Assembly: GCA_029216955.1 (NCBI GenBank)
Contig: JANAVB010016200.1
Location: forward strand, 2,990,248-3,054,247
Origin: Iris pallida
Taxonomy: Eukaryota; Streptophyta; Magnoliopsida; Asparagales; Iridaceae
DNA length: 64,000 nucleotides
Direction: 5' to 3'
Shown here: piece by piece, positions 23,562 to 35,990 of the stretch
Position numbering within the stretch: position 1 is the first letter of the stretch
How the letters are laid out: every line of letters starts with the position of its first letter
Made by a program: the position numbers and the translations under genes
The notes under the pieces: generated by a model
The model's database searches: none
The model's input: only the letters and a program-made list of their open reading frames with translations
What the model was told of the DNA's origin: nothing

Positions 23562-26500
23562 TGTTAGCACCCTGAAATTCGGGTTGATTTTTTTTCATTT
23601 TATCTATTTTCTGATTGTTTGGTTACATTAAATATTTTATTCTATCTATTTATCTGTAAGTGTACTTTTCCGTGCCATTGGTATTTGGAGTATCGGGGAT
23701 GTTCAATTCTGGAAATCTTCTTCATGAGTTTTGGAGTGGACACGATTACCTTCATGACGGTATATAGTGTCCCATCCAAACTTGTTCCCTTGTGCCCCTT
23801 TTTCTTCGCTGAACTTCGGGTCGGTTTAGACCATTAGATTGATATTTATTTTTTCCCACTTTTTCCTTGATCATTTTCAGCGCGTTACCATGATATTTAA
23901 ATTGGGAGCGCAAGACCAGTCATTTCCTTGAAACCAACTCCTCATTGATGATCTACTCGAGACGCTCGTCACCCATGACCTTCGTTTCCCACTCATTCAT
24001 GTCATTTTGGGCTCCATTTGATTCGCACAACTTTCCCGACGCGTGACCCGATTTTATTTCACGCCACGGCATCACATTCATTTTCCAACTTGATTTGTGG
24101 GTCCCCTGTAGACCAAAACCTATCAGCCCCAACTATGGACATGGCCCACTTTGAGCCTACTATCCGTCCGCCACTTGTGTCCCATTATTTGGAATCCCCA
24201 TGTGCTACTTATTTACACATGATCATCAACGTCTAATTATAATTCTATTTTTGCACGATGTCCAGTTTTGACCCAATCCGGCTCCACCGAGCCCAGTCCA
24301 GCTTCATGTTGCCCTCCATCGGGACACCCTCATATTTATTGCCCAAAAATATCAATTTCTCATTTTACCTATTTTTATTATTAATGGGAAATTTTCCTTG
24401 AATTTAATCCATTGGAATGACCCATTTCCTACAAATTATTTCTAGCCCTTAGATCTCCCTACTTTAATCCCATCCATGCATTTTTCCTACTTTCAAAGCA
24501 GCCAACACCCATGCAAGGTGCCGGCCCTAAATTCAAGAGAGTAACTTTTCTCTCTCTCTCTCTCTCATTCATTATCATCTCTCTCTCTCCTTTCTATTAC
24601 TTCCAACCCAACTAAACTCAACAACAGCAACAAGAACACCTGCAGCCCCCATGCCCGACCTCCGGCCACCCCCCTGGTCGTGGCCTGGCCGTCGGCCTCC
24701 TCCACCTCGGCCTCCTCCTCCTACTTTCCCTCCTCCTCCTTCTCCAATATCATCCCGACCACCACCTTCTCCTAAACAACCACCACCACCTCCACATCAT
24801 TCCATTTCCGCCACCCATCCATGCTGCCGCCACCACCACCTTGTCCGCGCGCCGCCATGCCCTTGCCGGCCGGGCCTGGCCGTGCGCAACCCGTGCACAG
24901 CACCGCGCGCAGTCCGCGCACAGCACCGCACGCCGCCGCGCGTGCTAGTGCACCACAGCAGCAGCTCGACGCCAGGCGCGCGCGCGAGCGAGCGTGGCCG
25001 CCGCCGCCATCGGCCGCCGTGGCCCCCGGCGACCACCACATGGGTGCGCCCCACTCTGGCAAGAAGTTCCCTGACGGCCACCGTCCTCCGGGACGCGCCG
25101 TCGAGGCGATTCGTGCGTTTTGAACGACGTCCCGTCGTGACGTGCACGAAATGAAGTTCGTTTTGGCGCTCCGTTGCAGCGACTTCGCGCGCATTTTCCC
25201 GGAGATCCGACCGTTGGATCGGCGATTTCTTCACTCCGTCGCAATCTCGGTATATCCACCTTCATCCCTGTCAATTTCCATCCGTTAATTTTATCGTTTG
25301 ATACATGAAAACCGGCCACCAAGTTGACCGTTTAAATTGTATTAAATTTGGACAGTTTCATGGGGCCAACTTCGTCAGCTTGTATCTCCTCCACCGCAGC
25401 TCCGTTTGGCGTGCTACCAGTTCCGGTGCGAAGCTGGTATAACCCTCTTCCTGCCCCCTTTAGATTTTATTTCAGTTTGAGCTTGTTTGATTGGTTGAAT
25501 TCGACGCCAAAGTTGGTCGTCCGAATTCGTAATTTCCAACTTGTAAAATTCTATTTTTTAACACGGGACTCCAGATTTCATTTCTGACACCACCATTAGA
25601 CTTGTGGCATCATTCTGGCATGTTTTCATATAAAATTTGTTAAATTTGGAGAACGTGGGCCCGGGCACGCATTTCGGTGCAAAGCGGGTCCCACATTCTG
25701 GGTCAACGGGACTTTTTGACGCCGGCTCATCGGAATCCAATTCTGGAGATACCGTTGAGTTCGTATCGTCATTCTAGACTCGTTGACAGGTAGTTTGCTA
25801 AGTTTTGAGAACTTTGGCTTCGACACGCATTTCCGTGCAAACCGGAATTCCAAGTTCTGGTCAACGGGCCAAATGGAGATCGGGTCAACGGAATCCAATT
25901 CTGGAAATACCGTTGGGTTCGTATCGACATTCTGGTTGCGTGGACATATAATTTGTTATATTTTCTGGACTTGTTTTCTTGTACGTATTTCGGTGCAAAA
26001 CAGCTCCGACACGGACACCGTTTTGACCCGAAATTACCTTTTTGCCCTTGTGTCCAAATTGGACCGTTGGGTAGGCTATCCTAGCTAATTTGACCATTCT
26101 AGACACGTTGGCGATGTTCACTTCATCGTCCGACAATGTTTGTTGATAATTTCTCTGAGTTTAACCTTTTTATAATTAATTAATAATTAATTCATATAAT
26201 GTTTGTATTTCGGGATTAGTACAACGAAACTGAGATCAGCCAATTCCAGTGATCTCACATCGCTGAAATTGACAAGTTGGATACGTGGATCACTATAATA
26301 AGATTATCAACCTTATCGATAATCTTCTTATCTCGATTTACGTGTCGTAAGTTTCAACGTACAAATAACGAAGTACACTTTATAATAGACTAGAATTGAC
26401 CCTGTTTGACCAGAGTTGACCAGTTGACCCAAAGTCAACTGTAAGTCAACACTTGACCTAGTTTGACTAGATTATTGACCGGAGTCGACCTAGAGTTAAT

Positions 26501-27764
26501 CTGACTTAGAAGAACCTAGAATAATATAGATTGCCTGTAGGAATTTATTTATTTCAACTTGAACACCTTGTAACCTGTGTTGCTTTAAATAGGACTCTGT
26601 GGCTTCAGTGGGACCTCCCTATACTTATCAGCTATTCAGGTTATCGAGGCGAGTACATTCTCTGATCATTTCATATCCTGCTTAGAATTATTTCCTGCAG
26701 TAGATTACTTTACTTGTACTGTCACGTTGGTCACACGGATTGGTACTATATGAATCCCTCTTTGAGATGTTATCCTTAGGAAGCATCGGATACTCTATGT
26801 TCTGTGCGTTTCACTTACATAGCGTATCACTATGCTTCGTTGGTTCTTTGATCACTTACGACATATACTCTTATGATCGTAGAGTCTTCTCAGAATCCTT
26901 ATCCCATTTATGGGACTACTATGTATCACCTTCGTGGTCTATCACCTTCGGGGTCATATCACCTTCGGGGTCATATCACCTTCGGGGTCTACCACCTTCG
27001 GGGTCTGTTACATAGCATCACATAACATAACTTGGTTGGATTCTTGTGTATTAATTGGGGGTACGGGGGAGTATATGTGGACATGTGAATAATACACCAG
27101 TAGTGTAGCATCAGAATCATTCCATAGTGTAGCATCAGAATCATTCCAGGCCATTTACATGTTCATATTGTACTCTGACTCACTAGTCACATGCTAGTTC
27201 TCTATGTATAGTAGATATTTCTATTACAGTTATCTCTCTGTTTACATACTATTTTTCTTCAGTACCTGTATCTTACTTTACTGCATGTTATATATTTTCT
27301 AATCTGCTATGATCTGTTGAGATGTACTGTGCTCGCTCCAGTCCTGACTGGACCTGTTGATAAATTTTACAGATAGCCTGGAAGTGCCTGCTAGCCTAGA
27401 GGAGACACATTAGAGGTTGTTTAGGTGGTTATTTCATTTTGTCTGGAGTTGTATTTACTTTGTGGATTACTGTATCTTTATTTGAGTTTTGAGATATACT
27501 TCTGGGTTCATGTATCTTAGACACTTAGACTTCTATCTCCTGTATCTCTTTTGGATTTCATGTTTTATCTATTCTTATCATGCTCTACCTTAGATGTGAT
27601 TGAGTTTGTATCTGCTATGTCACCCCCATTCGGGGAGTATAAACTGTTTAGCCTTATACTGTTAGATGCATGAGACCTAGGACAGCGTTCTACCGCCGAC
27701 ACTGCGGCGTAGGCTGGACGTCGTTACGTTCTCGTGCCCTAACTCTAGGGTGCGGGTCGTGACA
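23562..27764 (+). repeat. LARD copy 2, 5' LTR
   Basis: TG...CA LTR. The GC-rich island (24650-25160) contains a small duplication of CGCAGTCCGCGCACAGCACC-like sequence (about 24900-24935) that is absent from the 3' LTR. It also carries the GTTGAC block (26395-26490) and the TCACCTTCGGGG minisatellite (26923-27007). Confidence 0.9.
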
Positions 27765-30150
27765 CATTTTTAGTGGTGGCCCATGCAGGTCGAGACTAAA
27801 GTGTAGTGGTATTCGAACTAGAGTACCACTACAGCCTGCAGTAGAATTAGGATATATTTTGAAGGTACTCAATCACAGTTAGGACCCTTGAGAGATTCTT
27901 GGGACGACCCTTGAGAATCTTGTTTAACTTCGATTTGAAAACTCTTTTTCCCTTGATTTGTTTTATTTTTATTTTCTATTGATGAATTTGATTTTAATGG
28001 ATCATTGTTGAATTTGAGTTTGTATTTATTAGTTTTGATGGAAGATTGTCGAATTTTGAATTTTGATGATAGTTGTTGCATTCGAGTTTGTATTTCGATG
28101 GATTTTGTTCATTTTTGAATTTTGATGTTCCTTAATAAATTTGATTGATTTTTGAGTATTCATTATTGATTTAATTTAATTTTGGCAAGATAAAATTATA
28201 TGGGCTAGGTCATCTATGTTATGGAATCTAGTCTTCTACAGTCATATTAGCCAGCATGGTGAGGACATATAGTTGACTTGGATATATTTCTCGGGTGTGG
28301 GAATTTAAGGTTTTCGCAGCCAAGCTAGCGGCATCGCGAAAATGTTAAATACCATTATTCTAGAGGTATGTGCCCAAGTCGAGGACTCTGTGATTATCGT
28401 AGCCTTGCTTACTAGTATGACGAGGATTTAGAGTGCCATGATTCTGGATAGACGCATATGATTATCAGATTGCACTTTGAATATTTTGAACATGTTTTCT
28501 CTACTTTTGTTTCAGTTAAAAAAAAACGAATTATTAATTTGTTTGTTTTGTTTAGTTCCTAATTATTAGTTTAGGAGTAGGTTTAGCTGCTTTTATAAAC
28601 CTTGTGAAATTTCTTGCTATGAGTTTTTCATAATACCATGAATCGATAATTTGCTAGGCTTTATCTTGAAATTGATAATTAAGTCTGGATTTTAAAAACG
28701 TTTTCTTCTTTAAACTGATAAGCAGAACAGATTTTCTCGTTATTATTCTTGTATTAAATAATAATGATAATATAACTGTCTTGATTTCGTCAATCACCTG
28801 CTTGCAATCTTGGTAGGAATCTAAATATTAGTCTTAACGTAGAATTAATTTTTATTGAGACATGAGAATATGTATGTGAATATGTATAGCAAACACTTTG
28901 CCTAACACGTATGCATGCTACACTTGATTTTTCCACATATCTAGATACATATTGATATGTTGATGATGTCCAAATTTTTATAACCGATAATTCTGGTTCT
29001 CTGTTTTTCCATGTTTAAATTCGTAATTTAAATATAAATTTTATGTTATTACTTTTGCCTACATAACTGTACGTGTATAATATCTACAGGATTTTAATTT
29101 TTAGAGAAATTGGTAAAGTTATGTTAAATTTGTAAAATTTAAGACTGTGTACATATTAACCCTTAATGTTGAGTTTCTAAATGTTTAGTTCAGATTGCTG
29201 TTTTATTTCTTAAATAGAACATTGAGTTGTATACCTTGTAGGAAGTAGGATATAAATTTAAGTTTCATATTCTTACATGTTAGTTTGTGATAAATATTGA
29301 GTTGGGTTTTAATGTTCAAGTTCTCCAAATTCTGGAAACTAGTTACATGTTAACATTTTTTTCATTAATTTTCATGTTTAGTTAATTTCGGATTTAACAT
29401 GTAATATTAAACTGTATGTGTAGGTAAATATATTGATAGTATGTTAGGGTTTCTTTTCTATCATGTTAGGATGTGTTAGGACCATTGAGATTGTTGTGAT
29501 GTTTCAAACCCTAAAATCTGAGACCGCATTATGTTCATATTTTTCCATGGGTTGAATGTTAGCTTAGTTTTCATTTTTATGTAAATGCTGAACTAAAACT
29601 GGATTTAACCTTTCAATACTAGGCTATAACCTGTACAAGGACACACACACACGCCTACTATCTAACCATATGAACATGTCCCCATACACATGATGTTAGT
29701 TTTCCCTCTCTAACGCTCTCTCTGTATATATATTGTGATTGGATTTCAATGCAAGTGACTTTCGATTCTTTAACTTGTGATTTTGATTTTCTTGGGATAG
29801 TATTTTTTTCAAATAATTGGTAGTTACCTTCCTTTATTTTTATTTTTATGAGTACCAGTTTTCATATGGGGTGGTAGACAACTTTATAGTTTTGATGGTT
29901 GTCGTGTCTGTATCTTTCTATTTTAGCACCCTGGATTGCTTGTGTGTTTGATACCCTATGACCGTTGGTTAGCATGACTAGTAAACCTAGATGAGACTTC
30001 ACTGTCACCGTTACCATGACCCTGGATATTATCTTTTATTTGATGGTATGTTTATTTAAGTTCTGGGACTTTGATTTTTTTTTGGGGTTGACCTAGAGGG
30101 AGTAGGGATATTTTAATTTCGAGGACGAAATTTTTATAAGGTGGGTAGGA
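27765..30150 (+). other. Non-coding interior of LARD copy 2
   Basis: Collinear with 16377-19099 but about 340 bp shorter. It includes the hairpin TTTTCGC/GCGAAAA (28311-28342), the (CA)n at 29640-29652, and the terminal GAGGACGAAATTTTTATAAG plus purine tract before 30151. No coding similarity is seen. Confidence 0.78.
28311..28342 (+). other. Conserved hairpin in LARD copy 2 interior
   Basis: Stem TTTTCGC (28311-28317) with GCGAAAA (28336-28342). The stem is unchanged from copy 1 while the loop differs. Confidence 0.45.
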
Positions 30151-33100
30151 TGTTAACACCCTGAAATTCGGGTTGATTTTTTTTCATTTTATCTATTTTC
30201 TGATTGTTTGGTTACATTAAATATTTTATTCTATCTATTTATCTGTAAGTGTACTTTCCCGTGCCATTGGTATTTGGAGTATCAGGGATGTTCAATTCTG
30301 GAAATCTTCTTCATGAGTTTTGGAGTGGACACGATTACCTTCATGACGGTATATAGTGTCCCATCCAAACTTGTTCCCTTGTGCCCCTTTTTCTTTGCTG
30401 AACTTCGGGTCGGTTTAGACCATTAGATTGATATTTATTTTTTCCCACTTTTTCCTTGATCATTTTCAGCGCGTTACCATGATATTTAAATTGGGAGCGC
30501 AAGACCAGTCATTTCCTTGAAACCAACTCCTCATTGATGATCTACTCGAGACGCTCGTCACCCATGACCTTCGTTTCCCACTCATTTATGTCATTTTGGG
30601 CTCCATTTGATTCGCACAACTTTCCCGACGCGTGACCCGATTTTATTTCACGCCACGGCGTCACATTCATTTTCCAACTTGATTTGTGGGTCCCCTGTCG
30701 ACCAAAACCTATCAGCCCCAACTATGGACATGGCCCACTTTGAGCCTACTATCCGTCCGCCACTTGTGTCCCATTATTTGGAATCCCCATGTGCTACTTA
30801 TTTACACATGATCATCAACGTCTAATTATAATTCTATTTTTGCACGATGTCCAGTTTTGACCCAATCCGGCTCCACCGAGCCCAGTCCAGCTTCATGTTG
30901 CCCTCCATCGGGACACCCTCATATTTATTGCCCAAAAATATCAATTTCTCATTTTACCTATTTTTATTATTAATGGGAAATTTTCCTTGAATTTAATCCA
31001 TTGGAATGACCCATTTCCTACAAATTATTTCTAGCCCTTAGATCTTCCTACTTTAATCCCATCCATGCATTTTTCCTACTTTCAAAGCAGCCAACACCCA
31101 TGCAAGGTGTCGGCCCTAAATTCAAGAGAGTAACTTTTCTCTCTCTCTCTCTCTCTCATTCATTATCATCTCTCTCTCTCTCCTTTCTATTACTTCCAAC
31201 CCAACTAAACTCAACAACAGCAACAAGAACACCTGCAGCCCCCATGCCCGACCTCCGGCCACCCCCCTGGCCGTGGCCTGGCCGTCGGCCTCCCCCACCT
31301 CGGCCTCCTCCTCCTACTTTCCCTCCTCCTCCTTCTCCAATATCATCCCGACCACCACCTTCTCCTAAACAACCACCACCACCTCCACATCATTCCATTT
31401 CCGTCACCCATCCATGCTGCCGCCACCACCACCTTGTCCGCGCGCCGCCGCGCCCTTGCCGGCCGGGCTTGGCCGCGCGCAGCCCGTGCACAGCACCGCG
31501 CGCCGCCGCGCGTGCTAGTGCACTACAGCAGCAGCTCGACGCCAGGCACGCGCGCGAGCGAGCGTGGCCGCCGCCGCCATCGGCCGCCGTGGCCCCCGGC
31601 GACCACCCCATGGGCGCGCCCCACTCTGGCAAGAAGTTCCCTGACGGCCACCGTCCTCCGGGACGCGCCGTCGAGGCGATTCGTGCGTTTTGAACGACGT
31701 CCCGTCGTGACGCGCGCGAAATGAAGTTCGTTTTGGCGCTCCGTCGCAGCGACTTCGCGCGCGTTTTCCCGGAGATCCGACCGTTGGATCGGCGATTTCT
31801 TCGCTCCGTCGCAATCTCGGTATATCCACCTTCATCCCTGTCAATTTTCGTCCGTTAATTTTATCGTTTGATACATGAAAACCGGCCACCAAGTTGACCG
31901 TTTAAATTGTATTAAATTTGGACAGTTTCGTGGGGCCAACTTCGTCAGCTTGTATCTCCTCCACCGCAGCTCCGTTTGGCATGCTACCAGTTCCGGTGCG
32001 AAGCTGGTATAACCCTCTTCCTGCCCCCTTTAGATTTCATTTCAGTTTGAGCTTGTTTGATTGGTTGAATTCGACGCCAAAGTTGGTCGTCCGAATTCGT
32101 AATTTCCAACTTGTAAAATTCTATTTTTTAACACGGGACTCCAGATTTCATTTCTGACACCACCATTAGACTTGTGACATCGTTCTGGCATGTTTTCATA
32201 TAAAATTTGTTAGATTTGGAGAACGTGGGCCCGGGCACGCATTTCGGTACAAAGCGGGTCCCACATTCTGGGTCAACGGGACTTTTTGACGCCGGCTCAT
32301 CGGAATCCAATTCTGGAGATACCGTTGAGTTCGTATCGTCATTCTGGACTCCTTGACAGGTAGTTTGCTAAGTTTTGAGAACTTTGGCTCCGACACGCAT
32401 TTCCGTGCAAACCGGAATTCCAAGTTCTGGTCAACGGGCCAAATGGAGATCGGGTCAACGGAATCCAATTCTGGAAATACCGTTGGGTTCGTATCGACAT
32501 TCTGGTTGCGTGGACATATAATTTGTTATATTTTCTGGACTTGTTTTCTTGCACGTATTTCGGTGCAAAACGGCTCCGACACGGACACCGTTTTGACCCG
32601 AAATTACCTTTTTGCCCTTGTGTCCAAATTGGACCGTTGGGTAGGCTATCCTAGCTAATTTGACCATTCTGGACACGTTGGCGATGTTCATTTCATCGTC
32701 CGACAATGTTTGTTGATAATTTCTCTGAGTTTAACCTTTTTATAATTAATTAATAATTAATTCATATAATGTTTGTATTTCGGGATTAGTACAACGAAAC
32801 TGAGATCAGCCAATTCCAGTGATCTCACATCGCTGAAATTGACAAGTTGGATACGTGGATCACTATAATAAGATTATCAACCTTATCGATAATCTTCTTA
32901 TCTCGATTTACGTGTCGTAAGTTTCAACGTACAAATAACGAAGTACACTTTATAATAGACTAGAATTGACCCTGTTTGACCAGAGTTGACCAGTTGACCC
33001 AAAGTCAACTGTAAGTCAACACTTGACCTAGTTTGACTAGATTATTGACCGGAGTCGACCTAGAGTTAATCTGACTTAGAAGAACCTAGAATAATATAGA

Positions 33101-34334
33101 TTGCCTGTAGGAATTTATTTATTTCAACTTGAACACCTTGTAACCTGTGTTGCTTTAAATAGGACTCTGTGGCTTCAGTGGGACCTCCCTATACTTATCA
33201 GCTGTTCAGGTTATCGAGGCGAGTACATTCTCTGATCATTTCATATCCTGCTTAGAATTATTTCCTGCAGTAGATTACTTTACTTGTACTGTCACGTTGG
33301 TCACACGGATTGGTACTATATGAATCCCTCTTTGAGATGTTATCCTTAGGAAGCATCGGATACTCTATGTTCTGTGCGTTTCACTTACATAGCGTATCAC
33401 TATGCTTCGTTGGTTCTTTGATCACTTACGACATATACTCTTATGATCGTAGAGTCTTCTCAGAATCCTTATCCCATTTATGGGACTACTATGTATCACC
33501 TTCGGGGTCTATCACCTTCGGGGTCATATCACCTTCGGGGTCATATCACCTTCGGGGTCTACCACCTTCGGGGTCTGTTACATAGCATCACATAACATAA
33601 CTTGGTTGGATTCTTGTGTATTAATTGGGGGTACGGGGGAGTATATGTGGACATGTGAATAATACACCAGTAGTGTAGCATCAGAATCATTCCATAGTGT
33701 AGCATCAGAATCATCCCAGGCCATTTACATGTTCATATTGTACTCTGACTCACTAGTCACATGCTAGTTCTCTATGTATAGTAGATATTTCTATTACAGT
33801 TATCTCTCTGTTTACATACTATTTTTCTTCAGTACCTGTATCTTACTTTACTGCATGTTATATATTTTCTAACCTGCTATGATCTGTTGAGATGTACTGT
33901 GCTCGCTCCAGTCCTGACTGGACCTGTTGATAAATTTTACAGATAGCCTGGAAGTGCCTGCTAGCCTAGAGGAGACACATTAGAGGTTGTTTAGGTGGTT
34001 ATTTCATTTTGTCTGGAGTTGTATTTACTTTGTGGATTACTGTATCTTTATTTGAGTTTTGAGATGTACTTCTGGGTTCATGTATCTTAGACACTTAGAC
34101 TTCTATCTCCTGTATCTCTTTTGGATTTCATGTTTTATCTATTCTTATCATGCTCTACCTTAGATGTGATTGAGTTTGTATCTGCTATGTCACCCCCATT
34201 CGGGGAGTATAAACTGTTTAGCCTTATACTGTTAGATGCATGAGACCTAGGACAGCGTTCTACCACCGACACTGCGGCGTAGGCTGGACGTCGTTACGTT
34301 CTCGTGCCCTAACTCTAGGGTGCGGGTCGTGACA
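30151..34334 (+). repeat. LARD copy 2, 3' LTR
   Basis: Near-identical to 23562-27764. It contains the GC island (31240-31700), the GTTGAC block (32965-33060) and the minisatellite (33493-33577). It ends in GTCGTGACA, followed by the target duplication. Confidence 0.9.
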
Positions 34335-34431
34335 AAAGTCTCCTCATACGTCCAATCCCAGGCGCATCCTATCAGATCACTCCCTACCAAATCCAAGATC
34401 TTCGAGCCATAGACCTACGACACGCGTCTTT
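34335..34431 (-). repeat. Right arm of the inverted repeat (remainder)
   Basis: Reverse complement of positions 1-98. The homology reaches the first base of the window, so the repeat may extend further on both sides. Confidence 0.8.
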
Positions 34432-34975
34432 TGACTTGATTCAGCCTATGAAGGGGTACTAATCACCCAAGATCTCAGCAACTGAAAGATCCTCTCCATT
34501 GCTACGTGTTAGCTCGGTATCAGTCCACAAAGGCAACAGGAAGGGTTCAACTCCTCAATCAGAACGCATCGTCCATGTGCCTCCATCAGCAATCACCACG
34601 TGGCGTCCCCGCGTACAGGCGTATCCTATAAATGCGCATGAGCAGCCAGCCTGCAAAGCTATAAATAGAGGGATCACTTCCTTCTTACACACACACATCA
34701 CGCAACCACCGAGATACATATACAGAGAGGCAGATACAGACACTCAACGTCTTCTTCCTCTCCGCAAGCTCCAGCACCCAGAGCAACTCAGACCTTCAGT
34801 GAACCGAGAACCGTCGTCAGATCGTCAACGGAGTCAACGCATTACCACTCGCTCCATCGGCACAAGGGATCCAGATAAACAAAAGTGTACTACTAGGACT
34901 ACGTCTAAGTCCTATATTATAACACTGTTCTGTTTGTAATTGAAATTTAATCAAAAGATTTTAATGGCAAACAGC
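34432..34975 (+). other. Unassigned LTR-like fragment with plus-strand promoter
   Basis: It has two TATA boxes (about 34627 and 34660), an A/C-rich leader and an AT-rich end (TTTGTAATTGAAATTTAATC) that looks like an R-U5 region. No matching second copy is in the window. The frame 34499-34939 reads across the TATA box and is unlikely to be a gene. It may be the terminal part of the element to which the right arm belongs. The right boundary, near 34975, is approximate. Confidence 0.35.
34660..34667 (+). promoter_or_regulatory. TATA box
   Basis: TATAAATA followed by GAGGGATCACTTCC. It is the better of two TATA boxes in this fragment. Confidence 0.45.
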
Positions 34976-35967
34976 ACTCTTGTTACTTTTGAGCAATAAC
35001 AGTTGATAACAATACTGGTACACGGATGTGCACTATGGTTTGTTATGTCCTCCTTCACTTTACGCTTATGATTTAATATGTCGCGTAAGTCAGCGGAAGG
35101 GAATTTTGCCTTACAACCTATGTTGCATGCATCATCGAGCTTTGCATGCGGGTTCGGAAGGAGAGTTGGCGCATCCAGACTTAGTTCACGTGCAGGGGTA
35201 ACCCCCACACCTAAGTTCTATGATGTCCTTGAAGACAGTCCCGTGCTATACGCGTTGGGCCTGTCTTTTTACGGTGGGCGCATAGGCCTTGAAGACTGGC
35301 CTTGGGCGCATGCTTCTTGACAGCATGTCTGAGTCTCCTTGATGTGGGCGTATGGTATGGATCCAGTGAGCCTGGGCACATAGCCTTGGGCGCATGATCC
35401 TGGATGTCCAGTCTGTTGAAGACAGAAGCATTCTGGTTGGGGTTATGCGCCCAAACATCCCTTTGGGCACATAGCTTTGGGCGCATGCTTGGTGGAGCAG
35501 CGTTGTTTTCTTCCAGTTTTGTCTCCTTCGTTTGTGAGCCTCGTTGGGTTTGCCCAGAGTGTCGCACACCCCGATTCTTGGCATCGTATTATTTTCCTTT
35601 GCCAAGTCTCGAGCGTCGAACACTCTGTTGTTGGTTGTGCAGGAAAGAAGATATTGGGCTAGTAAAGCCCGAAACAGTATGAGCCTTCTCCATTTAGGGA
35701 ACTTCTGTGGCAGAGTCATGCTCCCATGTGACAGAGTCCTCCAGTTGCATATCTGCTATGACACTAGCAGGATATGCACAGCTAGCCTTCGGAAGCCAAG
35801 TCTTGCGAGACTTGTTTGGCTTTGCTGATTTTGAGGGAGTACAGCCATCCCTCGAGAGCATCTCTTCGAACGCCTGCTGATCGAATTTTATGATCAGCAT
35901 CTTCTGAGTGCTCCCCACTTTGTCTGTATCAGATTGCGTCACCACCTTCTCGTCAGAGGAAAAGGTA
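34976..35967 (-). pseudogene. Tat-type 5' leader and gag fragment
   Basis: This lies immediately downstream (minus strand) of a primer-binding site, so it should be leader and gag start. The frames are short and broken (35694-35999, 35246-35719, 34951-35208). A segment near 35070-35090 encodes DLRDILNHKR, which resembles the DLRxxLNxRR signature of plant Ty3 gag proteins. The stretch 35260-35500 carries repeated ATGCGCCCAAGG motifs, the same GCGC-type motif as the adjoining LTR. It may be the missing 5' end of the Tat element whose pol is at 6437-12038, now displaced by later insertions. Confidence 0.45.
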
Positions 35968-35986
35968 GTCCCCAGCAGAGTCGCCA
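35968..35986 (-). promoter_or_regulatory. Primer-binding site, tRNA-Arg type
   Basis: The minus strand reads TGGCGACTCTGCTGGGGAC, the primer-binding site known from Ogre/Tat elements that use tRNA-Arg. It lies 4 nt from the LTR end (TGTCGACA), which fixes the element orientation as minus. Confidence 0.88.
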
Positions 35987-35990
35987 TCTT

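Larger units (their letters stand above)
23562..34334 (+). mobile_element. LARD-like non-autonomous Ty3 retrotransposon, complete (copy 2)
   Basis: LTRs of 4203 and 4184 bp, with termini TGTTAGCACC / TGTTAACACC and GGGTCGTGACA, flank a 2386-bp non-coding interior. Perfect 5-bp target duplications AAAGT lie at 23557-23561 and 34335-34339. The uninterrupted site is seen in the left arm at about 92-98 (minus strand). The two LTRs differ only by scattered substitutions and small indels, so the insertion looks recent. No gag-pol is present, so it must be mobilised by a related autonomous element. It is the same family group as copy 1 but a different subfamily (different LTR start and GC-island sequence). 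Confidence 0.92.

Noticed and set aside
27765..27790. Primer-binding site after the LARD 5' LTR
   Set aside because: The conserved ATTTTTAGTGGTGGCCC does not match any tRNA 3' end that I can recall, so it is described only as a conserved start.
34499..34939. 146-codon plus-strand frame
   Set aside because: It reads across two TATA boxes and the presumed transcription start of an LTR-like fragment.
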